Shown here one piece after another: positions 8,064 to 18,600 of a stretch of DNA of 64,000 bases. A program made the position numbers and the translations under genes. Source of the DNA: Azolla caroliniana (Eukaryota > Polypodiophyta). Numbering within the stretch: the first letter of the stretch is position 1; each line of letters begins with the position of its first letter. The notes beneath the pieces were generated by a model. It was not told where the DNA came from. It ran no database searches and saw only the letters and a program-made list of their open reading frames with translations. The stretch lies in NCBI GenBank assembly GCA_043228905.1, contig JBHGNT010000011.1, positions 4,030,001 to 4,094,000 of the forward strand, written 5' to 3'.

Positions 8064-8685
8064 TTTTATTACAAATTTCTAATAGGCTTTTTAGCCTAGA
8101 TGATTTTGTTCGTTTCACACCAAAATCGTCCCGATCAACCTATCTGATCGATCCGTCTATCCGGTCAGCTTCCGACCTACTGATCCGGTCTATCCGTTCT
8201 GGTTCTTGTTTTGGTTCTGATTTCGGTTCTGGCTCCGGCTCCGTCGCCATTCGATTCCGGTTCCAGCTCCGTCATCGTACGATTTCGGTTTCGGTTCCAG
8301 CAAAACCATTACGAGTAGTTAAGCCACTGTTTAGCCCAAGAACATTCTATGCTCCACTCATAGACAGGAAATAATAAGTGTTGGCTCTGCTTTATATAAT
8401 GTGGGATCCTGATTTGTCCTATCTGTGTGGGATATCTCATAGTTTTGTTTTTCTCTTCTTCTTCTCAAACTTCACATTCACATAACTTAACATTTATTTG
8501 TCGGTTTCAAATGTAGTAAAGTACATTCGGAAGCTCTTGAAGACCTCCATCTTCCCTTACCAAGATATTAAGATAATCTAAAATAGTATCTTCACTATCA
8601 TTGTTTCATGTCTTGTGTGAAGAACCACACTCGATTTTGGACATTCCTCGCAATTTTCACACCATTGTCGAAAATCTTCACGACA

Positions 8686-8697
8686 TCCACCCCCACC
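8686..8697 (-). other. G polypurine tract
   Basis: The minus strand reads GGTGGGGGTGGA directly before the 3' LTR. The same tract precedes the 3' LTRs of F (29995-30006) and E (34348-34359). Confidence 0.85.
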
Positions 8698-8778
8698 AAA
8701 CCGCACATCCTCCAGTATGTGCCAAGAAGAGAGAATGTGAGATTTTGGCTATGGTGATCGATCAGATTCCTCCACGTC

Positions 8779-9514
8779 CTAGTGTACATAACTCAAGTTT
8801 GTAGGTTCCGTCCTACTATCGTCATCGTCGAGGTGACCGAGGTCGGGATCCTCGTCTTGTTTTTTCTTGAAAATCTTTACTCTTTTTCCCGCAATGGGTA
8901 TGGCCAACCTTGATCCATCTATCTCCACAAGATGGTATGTGGCATTGTCGTTGGCACTTATCACTATATACGGTCCGAACCATCTTCTTGCGAACTTTCT
9001 TGTTGTAATGTGTTGATTGTCGAGGTTGTTGTCATAGACCAATGCCCAATCTCATTCTTCGATCTTCTTGGGACGCAGTCGATGCGTCTTGTCAAACCGA
9101 ATTTTGTTCTTCACTCGGGCTACCTCCATCATCTTTCACGCTTTTTCTAGATCTTCAGGTCTCCTTTCAAGTTGCCTTATCTGTGTCGCTAATAATTCTT
9201 CTCGGCTAATCTCGTTCTCCCATGGTATCGCTACCCATGACGTGATCGTCCTTTCGATGGGCATTACCGGCTTTTGTCCATAAATAAGCTCCGTCGGCAT
9301 ATACCCTATCACTAAATTATGTGTAGTTCTGTCGGCCCATAAGGCATAACGCAATAGTCGTGGTCAGTTCCTGACTCGACCATTGCATGTTCGTACGATG
9401 GCTTTGACGATTAGTCCATGCCCTCGCTCCATCATCCCATTCGCTTCTGGATTGTAGGCAATCGTGAGGGAGAGCTTCACGCTTACTCGATCGAAGAGCT
9501 CCGTTGCTTCGCGT
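8779..9514 (-). pseudogene. G pol remnant: C-terminal integrase
   Basis: Reading down the minus strand, the piece carries the last catalytic block of integrase (YNPEANGMMERGHG, whose E is the DDE glutamate). It continues through RYALWADRTTHN and GYMPTELIYGQ to the C-terminal FARRWFGPYIV, a GPY/F-type module that binds DNA. Stops and small indels separate the open stretches 9354-9136 and 9042-8779. It joins directly to 39193 across F: the sequence there ends at RGELDTN, and the next expected residues begin at 9514. Spacer up to the polypurine tract follows the stop. Confidence 0.87.
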
Positions 9515-9668
9515 TGTCGCGGATATTCGCGCTTACATGTTGGATACAGGCGGCACCACCAGGGTCATGGACCAGGAGGGGAGGAGTTGTCGGGGACCCG
9601 AATCTTCCGGTGCTTGCCGTGTTACTGGCCGGTTCGATCCTAGATACTCTCCGGATGCGACCAGTAAC
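9515..9668 (-). repeat. F 3' LTR, terminal part
   Basis: This piece starts TGTCGCGGATATTCGCGC and aligns with the start of the F 5' LTR at 37979. The alignment continues at 28897 after A and one copy of its GTAAC duplication are removed. Confidence 0.88.
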
Positions 9669-10117
9669 TGTTGCCGACTAGGAACACGGTCTACGATCAG
9701 TTCTTCGACCTAGACCTCCAAGTGACTGTGTGACAACGAATGGTAGCGTCTGTGCATAATACTTAGTGGGATATTCCCCATAAGGTAGCAGCATATAAGG
9801 GAGACGGCGACAACCGAGCTCCTTTGACAGTGGGCTAACACACACACCGTTACTTACTCCTACGCTCTCAAGTGTTACAGACACACAGTAGATTAGCCGT
9901 AGCTACACACAGATATCAAAGAAGATAGAATTCTATTATGATACGCCTCTTTACATTCAAAATTACACGCTCCTCTCTCAGAGGTTTCCTACCCTTGATA
10001 TACGCAGGGTCTTTTAGCCGTTCACGCTTCCCGCGTGAACCGTTACATGCGTTACAATATTAGACTATTCCGTATTCCTGCGCTCTTGTCCGTCGGTTAC
10101 TATTCTGGCGGACAACA
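9669..10117 (-). repeat. A 3' LTR
   Basis: The repeat has TGTTGCCGAC and GGCGGACAACA termini and matches 28443-28891. The sequence just inside (10118-10152) is not a polypurine tract, but it aligns with the corresponding position in B. Confidence 0.95.
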
Positions 10118-10199
10118 CCTGGCACGCCTGTGGGACAGTGCCATGGCACGTCAAACCCATCCCTTGACTCTTCCAAAATGCCTCGGATGTTTGGCTCTG

Positions 10200-12111
10200 C
10201 TACGGCGTCCGCGTCCAGGACGGCGTAGGGCCCGTATGTGCATCGTGGTGTGCTTCCCCTGTTTGGTCAGGAGGGCTTCTCATGGTGTCACGATCGTCCT
10301 GTGTGGGTGGTCCGGGTTCTATGGGCTCTTCGTGGGCTAGGGGGTTGGGGTTAGCCGACAGCGGGCTTGCGGTTGGACGCGGCTCTATCGCATCCGTCAC
10401 TTCCTCCATGGTGTTGGCCGTCGATGTACGCTTTGGGGAGTGGGGTTGCGGTTCCGTTTGGTCCGCAACATTCTCCCTGTGGTCGGCCGATAGCGTATGC
10501 TCTGGTACAAGGGGTTCCTCTTGGGCAAAGGTTACGCTATCTGGTATGGTGGGGGACTCCACTCGCTGTTCCGCGCTGTTCACCGTAGTTCTTATTTTTG
10601 GTGACCTGGCCTAAGGTTCCTCTTCTTCGGCAATATCCGGAATTGGTGTCGCGACGGGTCCCTCATATGTTCGTGTGCTGCCGGTTTGCGTGATCTGGTG
10701 AAACAGATCCTCCTAACTTTCACCAAAATCATCTAATAACTACGCGAGTTCTTCAGAATGTTGGTCCGCTAGGACGCGATAGTCTTGCGCTAGGTCCTCG
10801 CATACTGCCGCAATGCTCTCCTCATTGAGTTCGTAGAAGCTTCGGCCGTCTTTTCTTTGGTTCTCCCCGTCCACACGATACGCATGCAATTCCGCCGCTT
10901 GGGCTACCCATGCCATCCATCCGTTGTCCAACGTTGTAAACCTCTCCCGATTGGTTTGTAGAAGGATACACGTTATTTGTGATGGCCTGGCAACGGTTGC
11001 GTGCTTCTTCCACTCACTTCTTGAGGTTTGCGATTTCTTGCTGACTAACTGCCGCTGCTTCTTCATACGTGCTCTTCATACCCACCCACAACTGGGATTC
11101 CTTCGCATGTAATTCTTCTAATTTCCCCATTTCATTGTTTAGGCGGATTTCGAGCTGATGCCTTCTTTCTTGTTCGCCCACTAGCTGATCGTCGAACCAT
11201 GCCTTCTTTTTCTCCAATAACGCCCGAAGTCCCGCGATTGGCGCTTCCGATTTCTTTGCTTCCTCCCATAATTGGGCATTTTCTTCTTTTGTCCGGGTGT
11301 GTTGTGCTGTCTCCACAACAAGTTTCTCTTCAAGGGTTTTACTGCCTTTCGGCCGTTGGCCTAGATGTCCTTTTCCTTGTCTGAGGACTGGCGAAGTTCA
11401 ACGTGGAGGCGGTCAATTTCTGATTCCGCTAGTTGTACGTCCCTTTTTGCTTTTGAGGCAATGGCGGTCTGAGCCTCAATCTCTTCCTTCAAGGCTTCAA
11501 TGGCGTGGTTTGGTGGTGGAGTTGCATGTTGTGCCGTAGTCGCGTTAGTTTCCAACTCCGCGATGCGTTCGTTGGCTTTTTGCAGCTCGGCTTGGGTCAG
11601 TTTCAGCTTCTTCCAGACATTCTTATTTTTAATGGCCATCTCCTTGGTGCCCATGCTGACCTTTGCTAGTTCCCTATGGACTTCGACCAGGGCCGTGTTT
11701 AATGGGGGTAGTTCCATCCCCATTCGGCGTATCCTGGCGTTCCTCCGTCTACCGACTCTGGCTAACTCGTCCTCATCAACGCTCTCCGCCGCTGTGTTAA
11801 GGCGCACTCGATCAGCTGGCGCTCTGCGTGCTCCTCGGCCATTCCGTGTGAGGCCTTTATCTGTTGCATTACCAAGAATTCGATGAGCTGAAAAGAGGTT
11901 TCGTACTGGAAGAGTGCACTGAACTCATGGGCCGTGTCTGGGATATCCGGATATGCCAAAACCTCGCTTTCCGCCGTCAATACGGCTTTCCCTCGTTGTG
12001 ACTGGGCCGTAATGATTGGCCATGGCTCCCGGATTATTTCGAAGGTGGTGTTGGGCTCCGTGGCTGCGGAGCCGTCACCTTCAGCCGTTGTCTCCGCTGC
12101 CGTGGGTACGT
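10200..12111 (-). pseudogene. A additional ORF, C-terminal part
   Basis: This is the downstream portion of the extra ORF of A, split from its N-terminal part (22724-21955) by B. Open stretches in different frames (12111-11762, 11807-11361, 11316-11014, 11066-10740 and 10583-10200) show long heptad-like coiled coil (IEALKEEIEAQTAIASKAK; ELQKANERIAELETN). A Pro/Glu-rich tail follows. The motif WVAQAAELHAYRVDGENQRK matches WATNAAELQLLRADVENRRK in B, which confirms homology. Several frameshifts make it a pseudogene. Function is unknown. Confidence 0.8.
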
Positions 12112-12530
12112 TGTTATTCGCTAGCCGGACAAGGCCTAACACAAGGTGTCACGGAGACACTTCACCAAAGGGTGATTACGGCATAGGATTAAGATTCAAC
12201 GATTACACCGACTTACGTAGGTTACACGATTAGAGTGCTTTGGTTAATTACACGCGTAAGATATAACAGTAATTACAGAACGGAAATCAACACAGAAGTA
12301 TAAACATCATAAGCTCTATTAATTATCCGCTGCGATTACAATGGGGTCCGGGCCTTTAAATAGGTTTCCGGCCCGTAGTACAAAACGGTGCCTCTCGCAC
12401 CTATTCGGGATCCGTCCGGATCTGGAACGGCATACCGTTTCCAGTCCGTCCGTCCACACTATGCTCATTTACAACCGTATTTAATTAATTCCTTCACTCC
12501 GTATTTTGGACTCCTTGCCGGCCGGTAACA
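12112..12530 (-). repeat. B 3' LTR
   Basis: The repeat starts TGTTATTCGCTAGC, ends GGCCGGTAACA and pairs with 21535-21954. No polypurine tract abuts it; the neighbouring 12531-12565 aligns with the equivalent position in A. Confidence 0.96.
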
Positions 12531-12582
12531 CATGGCATGCCCGTGGGACAGTACCTTGTACGTCGAACCCTTCTCGGCCCCT

Positions 12583-15525
12583 TCATTGTTCACCCAAATT
12601 GTCCAAAATACTTTGTTCCAGAATTTCCACTTGTTCTTCCGGTTGTGGTTGTTGCGGCTGTGCTTGCTGTTGCTGCTGCTGTGGTTGCGGTTGGGCCTGA
12701 GGCTGCTCCGGCTGCTCTGCTTGCTGCTGCTGCTCCGTTTGTTTCTCTGACTCCGGCTGCTCCGTTTGTCTCTCTGACTCCGGCATCTCCGTTTGACTGC
12801 TTCCGGTCCGGTCTCCTTCCAGTAATGGTTCCTCATCACTGAGGTTGACCGTAACCGGTTCTCGTGCTTTCTCTTCCCGGATCCGGGACCTCTCGTAGCT
12901 TTCAAACTGGATCTGCGCCTCCAGCCTGTCGTCGTCCAGCTGAGCTACAAGTTGCCGGACTTGCCCTAGTTGGTCATCTGCCAAGGCTTGAAAGTCCTCA
13001 GCCAGCTCATCTCTTATGCCAGTGAAGTCTTCGGAAGTCAGCATATAGCAATCATCTCCCTCCTTCCGCCGGTTCTCTACGTCGGCCCGGAGCAATTGGA
13101 GTTCCGCCGCGTTCGTGGCCCACTTGGTCCACCATTTGACGGAATCGTTGTCAATCAAGCTCTTGGTCTGGTTCAACCAGGCCCGCATGATATCCTGGAT
13201 ACGACTTGCTCCCATTTGCGCTCTACTTTCCACAACTTGGCGTTCCTCCTTCAACTGCTTGATGAGATTAGCCGTATCCTCCGCCTGCTCTCTGTAGCGC
13301 GTCAGCTGCCCTTGATATGTTGTTTGCAGCCTCTGCAGTACCTCCGCCGCTCTTTCTTTTTCCGCCTGCTGTTGCCTGAGGAGCTCTGTCCGAACCTTCT
13401 CCGCCTCTTCCAACCGTCTTCTGGTTTCCGCTTGTTCCTTAGCGTATGCCGTTGCGGTCCGATCAACTGCTTGCCGGAGCTCATCTGTCCGTTCCTTGTG
13501 CTCCGTTTGCAACCGTTTATACTCCCGGTGCAAGTGCTCAAATTCCTCCGTTTTTTGTTTGAGCTTGCCGTTGATCTGGCGCTGGTTCCGGTCCTCCCGG
13601 TCCTTTACCTGCCGGAGTTCCTCTTTCAGGCGCTCTACTTCTGTTTCGGCGTTCCTCCGGAGCCTGTCCTTCTCTTGCAGCATTTTCTCCTTCTCCTCCT
13701 TGAGCCGGTCGTACGCTTGGTGGCCTTTCCGTAAGCTCTCCTCGGCCCGGCGTAGATTCTCAGCAGTCTTTTTGAGTCCTGCCTCCGCTACCGTCTTCAA
13801 TTCTCTTTCGCGGCTCCTCAGCGCTTCTTGGGCAGCTAGCTCATCCTTTAAATCCGCAAGCTCTTGGGCTTGTGCCGCATTTCTCTCCGGAACGGTTTCC
13901 GTTGCTGGGGTCTGGTTGCTATGTACAGGTTGATCTGACGCCTTATTCTGTACATTGCCCGGAGTCACCGGTGCTTGGACTTGTGTTGTCAAAGCGAATT
14001 GAGCCATTTCCCTTGTGACCCTGTCCAAGTCTTGTTCAAGGCTCCGGATTCTGGACCGGGCCATCTCCAGATCTACAGTTGTGACGAGCAACCGTTCGTG
14101 GTGCGCTCTCTCCTCCGCCTCCATGTACTCGACCACTCCGGCGATTTGCTCGCCAACCCACCGTAGCCACATGCTACTGGTGCCTTGCTGCTGTACTGGT
14201 CCTACTCCTTGGCCGCCGTGTGTCCTGGCTGGGCTCGCCGGCTGTTGAGTTCCTGTTCTCGCCGTCTCCGGAGCCGTTGGAATGACTTCTGGTATAGAAG
14301 TCGACAAGGCCGGTTCTACACGCACCGGTTCCGGTTCCTCCCTTGTGGTCTGCTCAGGTTGAGTTGGGGACGTTTCTTCCTCTTGCGGGTACGAACGCTC
14401 CCCCGCTGTCCCGGCGGTCCTACTTCTTGACCGTCGTTGGAGGTGCTCTTCTGGCTCCTCCGTTTCCTCTTCCTGGGTAACGGCCTGTTTCCGTGCCGTC
14501 AAGGGTTCCGGTTCCTTCTGTCCCGGTCGCCGTATGGTTATCTTAACGGGTCCCACCGGTGACACCTCCTCCGGTTCTGGGAGCCGTTTCTTCCCTTTCG
14601 TCGCCTTCGACGCCAGCAGCTGCTGTCGTTTGGACGCGGGTTTGGAAGTGCTTCCTTCCAATAATCTTGGCCGCTTCTTTGGCTGAACGGTCTCGACCGG
14701 CGGCACGAGCAATGTTATCCACTGCGCTACGGCATGCCACAGCTTCCGGCCCTCCTTGCCGTCCTTTCCTCGTACCATGTCGATTGCTGCGCACAAACCG
14801 TCTGCAATCAACACCGGCCAGTCCACCTGGATCCCTTCATAGGTGGCTATGATCATCCCTGCCCGATTTTTTGGCATGACAGGGGGTCGGGGGTACACGT
14901 GGTCGTACTCATGGAGCACTCGAGCTATCTCCCTGAACAACGGATCTTCGCCGCCCTGTGTTCGATAGCCTTTGCCGGCTACAGAGTACTCACCGAAATA
15001 TCGGGTGAGTTGCTCCGAGGTTGGATTATCAATCTGAAAAATACCTCCCTCCGGAAGGCCTGTTAGCGCACGGATCGCTTCCTCGGTGATGACTTCTTTG
15101 TCGAGCTCTTTGATGACCTGGTCGCCTTCTTTGTGCGGTGGTGCCTCCATGATGGTCAAGAACCCGTCCAGTCCGTGTTGCCTGAACCATTTCCTAGCCG
15201 CTTCCGACAGCGTTTGTGGTTCCATGTCTGCTTCGAGGTCGAGGAAAGATGGCGAGGTAGAGTGGTGATGAGAGTGAGAGCGAGAGAGAGAGCGTTCTGA
15301 ACGCGGGGGTTCTCTGAGTGGAGGTTCGCGTTTGCTAAGTTTCCACTGCCTTGGTGCTTCTGTGCTTCTTGGCTCGCGAAAAAAGAAGGTCTCCATGTGC
15401 TCTTCTTTTTCTCTGTGCGTCTTGGCGCCTTTTTCGAGCATGCGCACGTCGTGTACCGATTTAGTATTAAGTAACGTGGCGGCTCTTAAATGCCCACTAC
15501 GTACCTTTTCGCTCCTTGCTTTCAC
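12583..15525 (-). CDS. B additional ORF: long coiled-coil, Gln-rich protein
   Basis: The frame is open for 980 codons downstream of pol. The first codon at 15525 is GTG; the first ATG is near 15441, and a conserved later ATG (MEPQTLSEAARKW) aligns with the likely starts in A and D. About residues 100-270 form a conserved globular block (EVITEEAIRALTGLP, RYFGEYS, DPLFREIARVLHEYDHVYP, RAGMIIATYEGIQVDWPVL). A basic, Pro/Glu-rich linker follows. Next comes a coiled coil of about 300 residues (roughly 550-830), a second conserved patch (KWWTKWATNAAELQLLR), and a Gln/Pro/Glu tail. No signal peptide or membrane segment is seen, so it is not an obvious envelope protein. Homologues lie at the same place in A and D. 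I do not recognise its function; a structural or RNA-binding role is only a guess. Confidence 0.85.
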   Translation of the reverse strand: MKARSEKVRSGHLRAATLLNTKSVHDVRMLEKGAKTHREKEEHMETFFFREPRSTEAPRQWKLSKREPPLREPPRSERSLSRSHSHHHSTSPSFLDLEADMEPQTLSEAARKWFRQHGLDGFLTIMEAPPHKEGDQVIKELDKEVITEEAIRALTGLPEGGIFQIDNPTSEQLTRYFGEYSVAGKGYRTQGGEDPLFREIARVLHEYDHVYPRPPVMPKNRAGMIIATYEGIQVDWPVLIADGLCAAIDMVRGKDGKEGRKLWHAVAQWITLLVPPVETVQPKKRPRLLEGSTSKPASKRQQLLASKATKGKKRLPEPEEVSPVGPVKITIRRPGQKEPEPLTARKQAVTQEEETEEPEEHLQRRSRSRTAGTAGERSYPQEEETSPTQPEQTTREEPEPVRVEPALSTSIPEVIPTAPETARTGTQQPASPARTHGGQGVGPVQQQGTSSMWLRWVGEQIAGVVEYMEAEERAHHERLLVTTVDLEMARSRIRSLEQDLDRVTREMAQFALTTQVQAPVTPGNVQNKASDQPVHSNQTPATETVPERNAAQAQELADLKDELAAQEALRSRERELKTVAEAGLKKTAENLRRAEESLRKGHQAYDRLKEEKEKMLQEKDRLRRNAETEVERLKEELRQVKDREDRNQRQINGKLKQKTEEFEHLHREYKRLQTEHKERTDELRQAVDRTATAYAKEQAETRRRLEEAEKVRTELLRQQQAEKERAAEVLQRLQTTYQGQLTRYREQAEDTANLIKQLKEERQVVESRAQMGASRIQDIMRAWLNQTKSLIDNDSVKWWTKWATNAAELQLLRADVENRRKEGDDCYMLTSEDFTGIRDELAEDFQALADDQLGQVRQLVAQLDDDRLEAQIQFESYERSRIREEKAREPVTVNLSDEEPLLEGDRTGSSQTEMPESERQTEQPESEKQTEQQQQAEQPEQPQAQPQPQQQQQQAQPQQPQPEEQVEILEQSILDNLGEQ

Positions 15526-15540
15526 ACCCGTTCATACCTC

Positions 15541-15590
15541 GATTTTTAATGATTTTTTTTATTTTTTTCTATTTTTATTTTTTTATGACG
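15541..15590 (-). promoter_or_regulatory. A-rich tract between pol and additional ORF (B)
   Basis: The minus strand carries A/T runs dominated by A (blocks such as AAAAAAATAAAAATAG) in the short gap between the pol stop at 15601 and the additional ORF. A (22978-23011) and D (47453-47500) have A- or purine-rich tracts at the same place. A translational or transcriptional role for the downstream ORF is inferred. Confidence 0.5.
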
Positions 15591-15600
15591 GTATGTGATC

Positions 15601-18600
15601 TTATACATCCGTAGGTCCCTTCGGACCCTTACCGTTTTCTTTACGGGTTGCCGTGTCTTCCTTTGCCTCTGCTACGGGTTCCCTGTCGTCTTTTTCTTCC
15701 ATCCGTACCGTTCCCGGACAGGTTCCCGGTATAGTGCCGGTGAGCTGCATAAACGGGTTCTTTGGCATCGGTCCTTTATAGGGCTTTAGTCTAAATCCGT
15801 TCACCCACTTGCCTAGTACTTCACCGGCAAGTGTCCCTATCTGATAGGACCCGTTGTATTCCCGTGTCAGCCAATACGGGCCTGTCCATCTAAACCGGAG
15901 TTTACCCGGCATCTTGCCCATCGTTGTTTGGAATACTAGAACCGGTTTTCCGATTTCGAACATCTTTTCGTTACCTTTCCGGTGACGGTCAACGAACGCT
16001 TTCCGTCGTCGTTGCTCCAGTTCCATGTGTAGGATGTTGGCCAGCCGTTGCTCCTCTAGTTCGCATAGTGCTGCTAGCCGCATTTCCTCCGACTTCTTTT
16101 CATTCAGCCGTTCCCGTAGTTGGATCCGTAAGCTTGGTACCTGAAATTCCACCGGCATGACCGCTTCTAAGCCGAACGCTAACCGGAACGGCGTTGTCCG
16201 GATACTTGTTTTGAATGCCGTTCGGTACGCCCATAGCGCGCTATGGAGCTTTGTATCCCAGTCCGTCCGGTTTTCATTGACGATTTTGCGGAGAATGTTC
16301 TGCAGCGTTTTGTTGGTGGACTCTGCTAATCCGTTCGCTTCTGGGTAGTACGGTGTGCTCCGTTTATGGACCACGGCATAGAACGTTGTTAAGCTTTCCA
16401 CTACCTGGCCGAGGAAGTGCCCTCCTTGGTCGCTGATTAATTCAATCGGACATCCATACCGGCACCAAATGTTCTCGTACAAGAATTTTGCTGTGGATGA
16501 CGCGGTATTGTCTCTCAAGGCCTTAGCCTCCACCCATTTAGTGCAATAATTTGTTGCCACGATGACATAACGATTACCCGTTCTCATTGCCGGTGTCTTG
16601 AACGGTCCGACAAAATCCAACCCCCACTTCTGGAATGGCTCAAGTGGAAGTACCGGTTGGTGTGGCATCCGTGCTTGCTCCGTAGGCTGGCCCATTCGTT
16701 GGCATAGGTCACATTCCTTAGCATACTTGACGGCGTCTTTTAACGTCGTGGGCCACCATAAGCCGCTCTGCCATACTTTCCTTGCCGTCGCTTCCCCGGC
16801 ATAGTGTCCTCCGGCAACCCCACAGTGTGCTTCCCGTAAGATTACTTGTTTCTCGTCACTACGGACTGCCCGTCTCCATATTCCATCTGCTCCTTTGTGG
16901 TAGAGAGTGTCCCGTAACAGACAGAAATTGCGGCTCTGCACCGCCAGTCGTTTCCTCTCGTCCCGGTTCATTTCCTCCGGTGGCAAGCCCGTGCTTAGGA
17001 ACTGGTGCATGTTTGTCAGCCACCTATCTTCTGATACCACCGTGTCGTCCGCTGCCGTTTCCGGGGTGATACGGAATAACTCTGGGTCCGGGAATTCATC
17101 CGCTACTCCGTCGCCTGATTCTCCGGACTCTAACCGGCTCAGGTAGTCTGCTACGGCATGCTGGATACCGGGCCGGTGGAAGATCTCGAATTCGAACTCC
17201 TGCAACAGCAAGGTCCAACGGGCCAACTTACCGGTCAGGGACGCCTTGGACACTAAGTACAGGAGCGCCGAGTGATCCACATGAAAGGAGAACCTAATTC
17301 CCAATAGGTAATGACGAAACTTTGTGACACTGTAGATCATGCCTAGGGCCTCCCGTTCCGTAGTCGAATAGTTCTTCTCCGCTTGGGACAGCTTCCGGCT
17401 GGCGTAATATACCGGCCGGTACCATTTGGGCTCCGTAAGTTGCATTAAGGCGCTGCCGATAGCGATGTCGGAAGCGTCCACGAACACATGAAATTCCTTG
17501 CTCCAATCCGGAGGCTGCACGACGGGTGCTTGCGACAAAAGTACCTTCAGGGCATTGTATGCCTTATCCTCCGTATCCGTCCATTGGAACGGTGTCCGAT
17601 GTACCGCGGTGTGTAATGGTGTAGCCAAGTCAGCCAAGTGACGGAGCATCCAGCTGTGCCACCGGATCTGTCCTAAGAATCGGCTTAGTGCTTTGGCCGT
17701 TTTCGGCGCCGGTGCCCCTAGTATCGTGTTTACTTTGTCCGGGTCGACCGCAATGCCCTCTTTACTTACAATGTGTCCCAGTAAGATTCCACTTGAAACT
17801 CCAAAGATGCATTTTGCTGGGTTTAAGCTTAGCCGGTATAACCTACACTTTTCAAGGCATAACCGTAGGTGCTGCAAATGGTCTTTTCCCCGGCTATAGA
17901 CTGCAAAATCATCCAGGAAAACCTGCATGAAGGCAGGAATGTATTCGCCGAAGATCTCCATGATGATTCGCTGGAAATTTGCTGGTGCCATTTTTAGGCC
18001 GAACATCATTACTTCGGCCACAAACACCCCCCATTCGGTGACGAACGCTGTCTTCTCCTGGTCGTCGGGGTGCATCCGGATTTGATTGTATCCGCTGAAG
18101 CCGTCTAAAAAGCTATAAACTTCATGGCCGGCGACGGCATCCAGTACTCCATCCGTGAACGGAAGAGGGAATGCATCCGTAATTGTGGCGGCATTTAGTT
18201 TCCTGTAATCTACACACACGCGGATTTTACCGTTCTTCTTGGGGACGACGACGATGGGGCTCAGCCACGTCGCTTTCTTTACCAGCCGAATGAAGCCCAC
18301 TCTTAGGAGTTTGTCGATTTCCTCCTTCACTTTGGCGGCGTAGTTGGGGTTCATTCGGTAACGTCTTTGCGCCACTGGTTTCGCGTCCTTGCCTAAGTGG
18401 ATCTGATGCTGATATAATTGAGGGTCCAGCCCTCGCATGTCTTCGTATGACCAGGCGAATACGTCGCGAAACTCCGTGAGAAGTTTGATCATCGCCGCTT
18501 TATCTTCCGGCTTCATTTCTTTGGCGATGTGTACCGGCTTTGATTCGTCCTTGCTTCCTAGGTTCACTTCGTCGAGCTGGGATGCTTTTACCCGTTGGGA

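Larger units (their letters stand above)
7495..8685 (-). repeat. G 3' LTR
   Basis: This 1191-bp repeat matches 49222-50187; the other copy lacks about 150 bp corresponding to roughly 8330-8490. The termini TGTCGTGAAGAT and ATCTTCACGACA are 12-bp inverted repeats. It contains an RY-type cluster, a TATAAA box on the minus strand at 7791-7786 and an antisense tRNA-like segment. Confidence 0.93.

Noticed and set aside
8051-8374. A 107-codon plus-strand frame in the G LTR
   Set aside because: It lies wholly within an LTR, is Ser/Arg-rich low complexity and is not open in the second LTR copy.
12970-13734. A 254-codon plus-strand frame
   Set aside because: It is the antisense shadow of the coiled-coil additional ORF of B, Leu/Pro-rich, with no domain.
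12583-15525. Envelope gene, suggested by position after pol
   Set aside because: No signal peptide, transmembrane helix or cysteine pattern is seen; coiled coil and a Gln-rich tail dominate.
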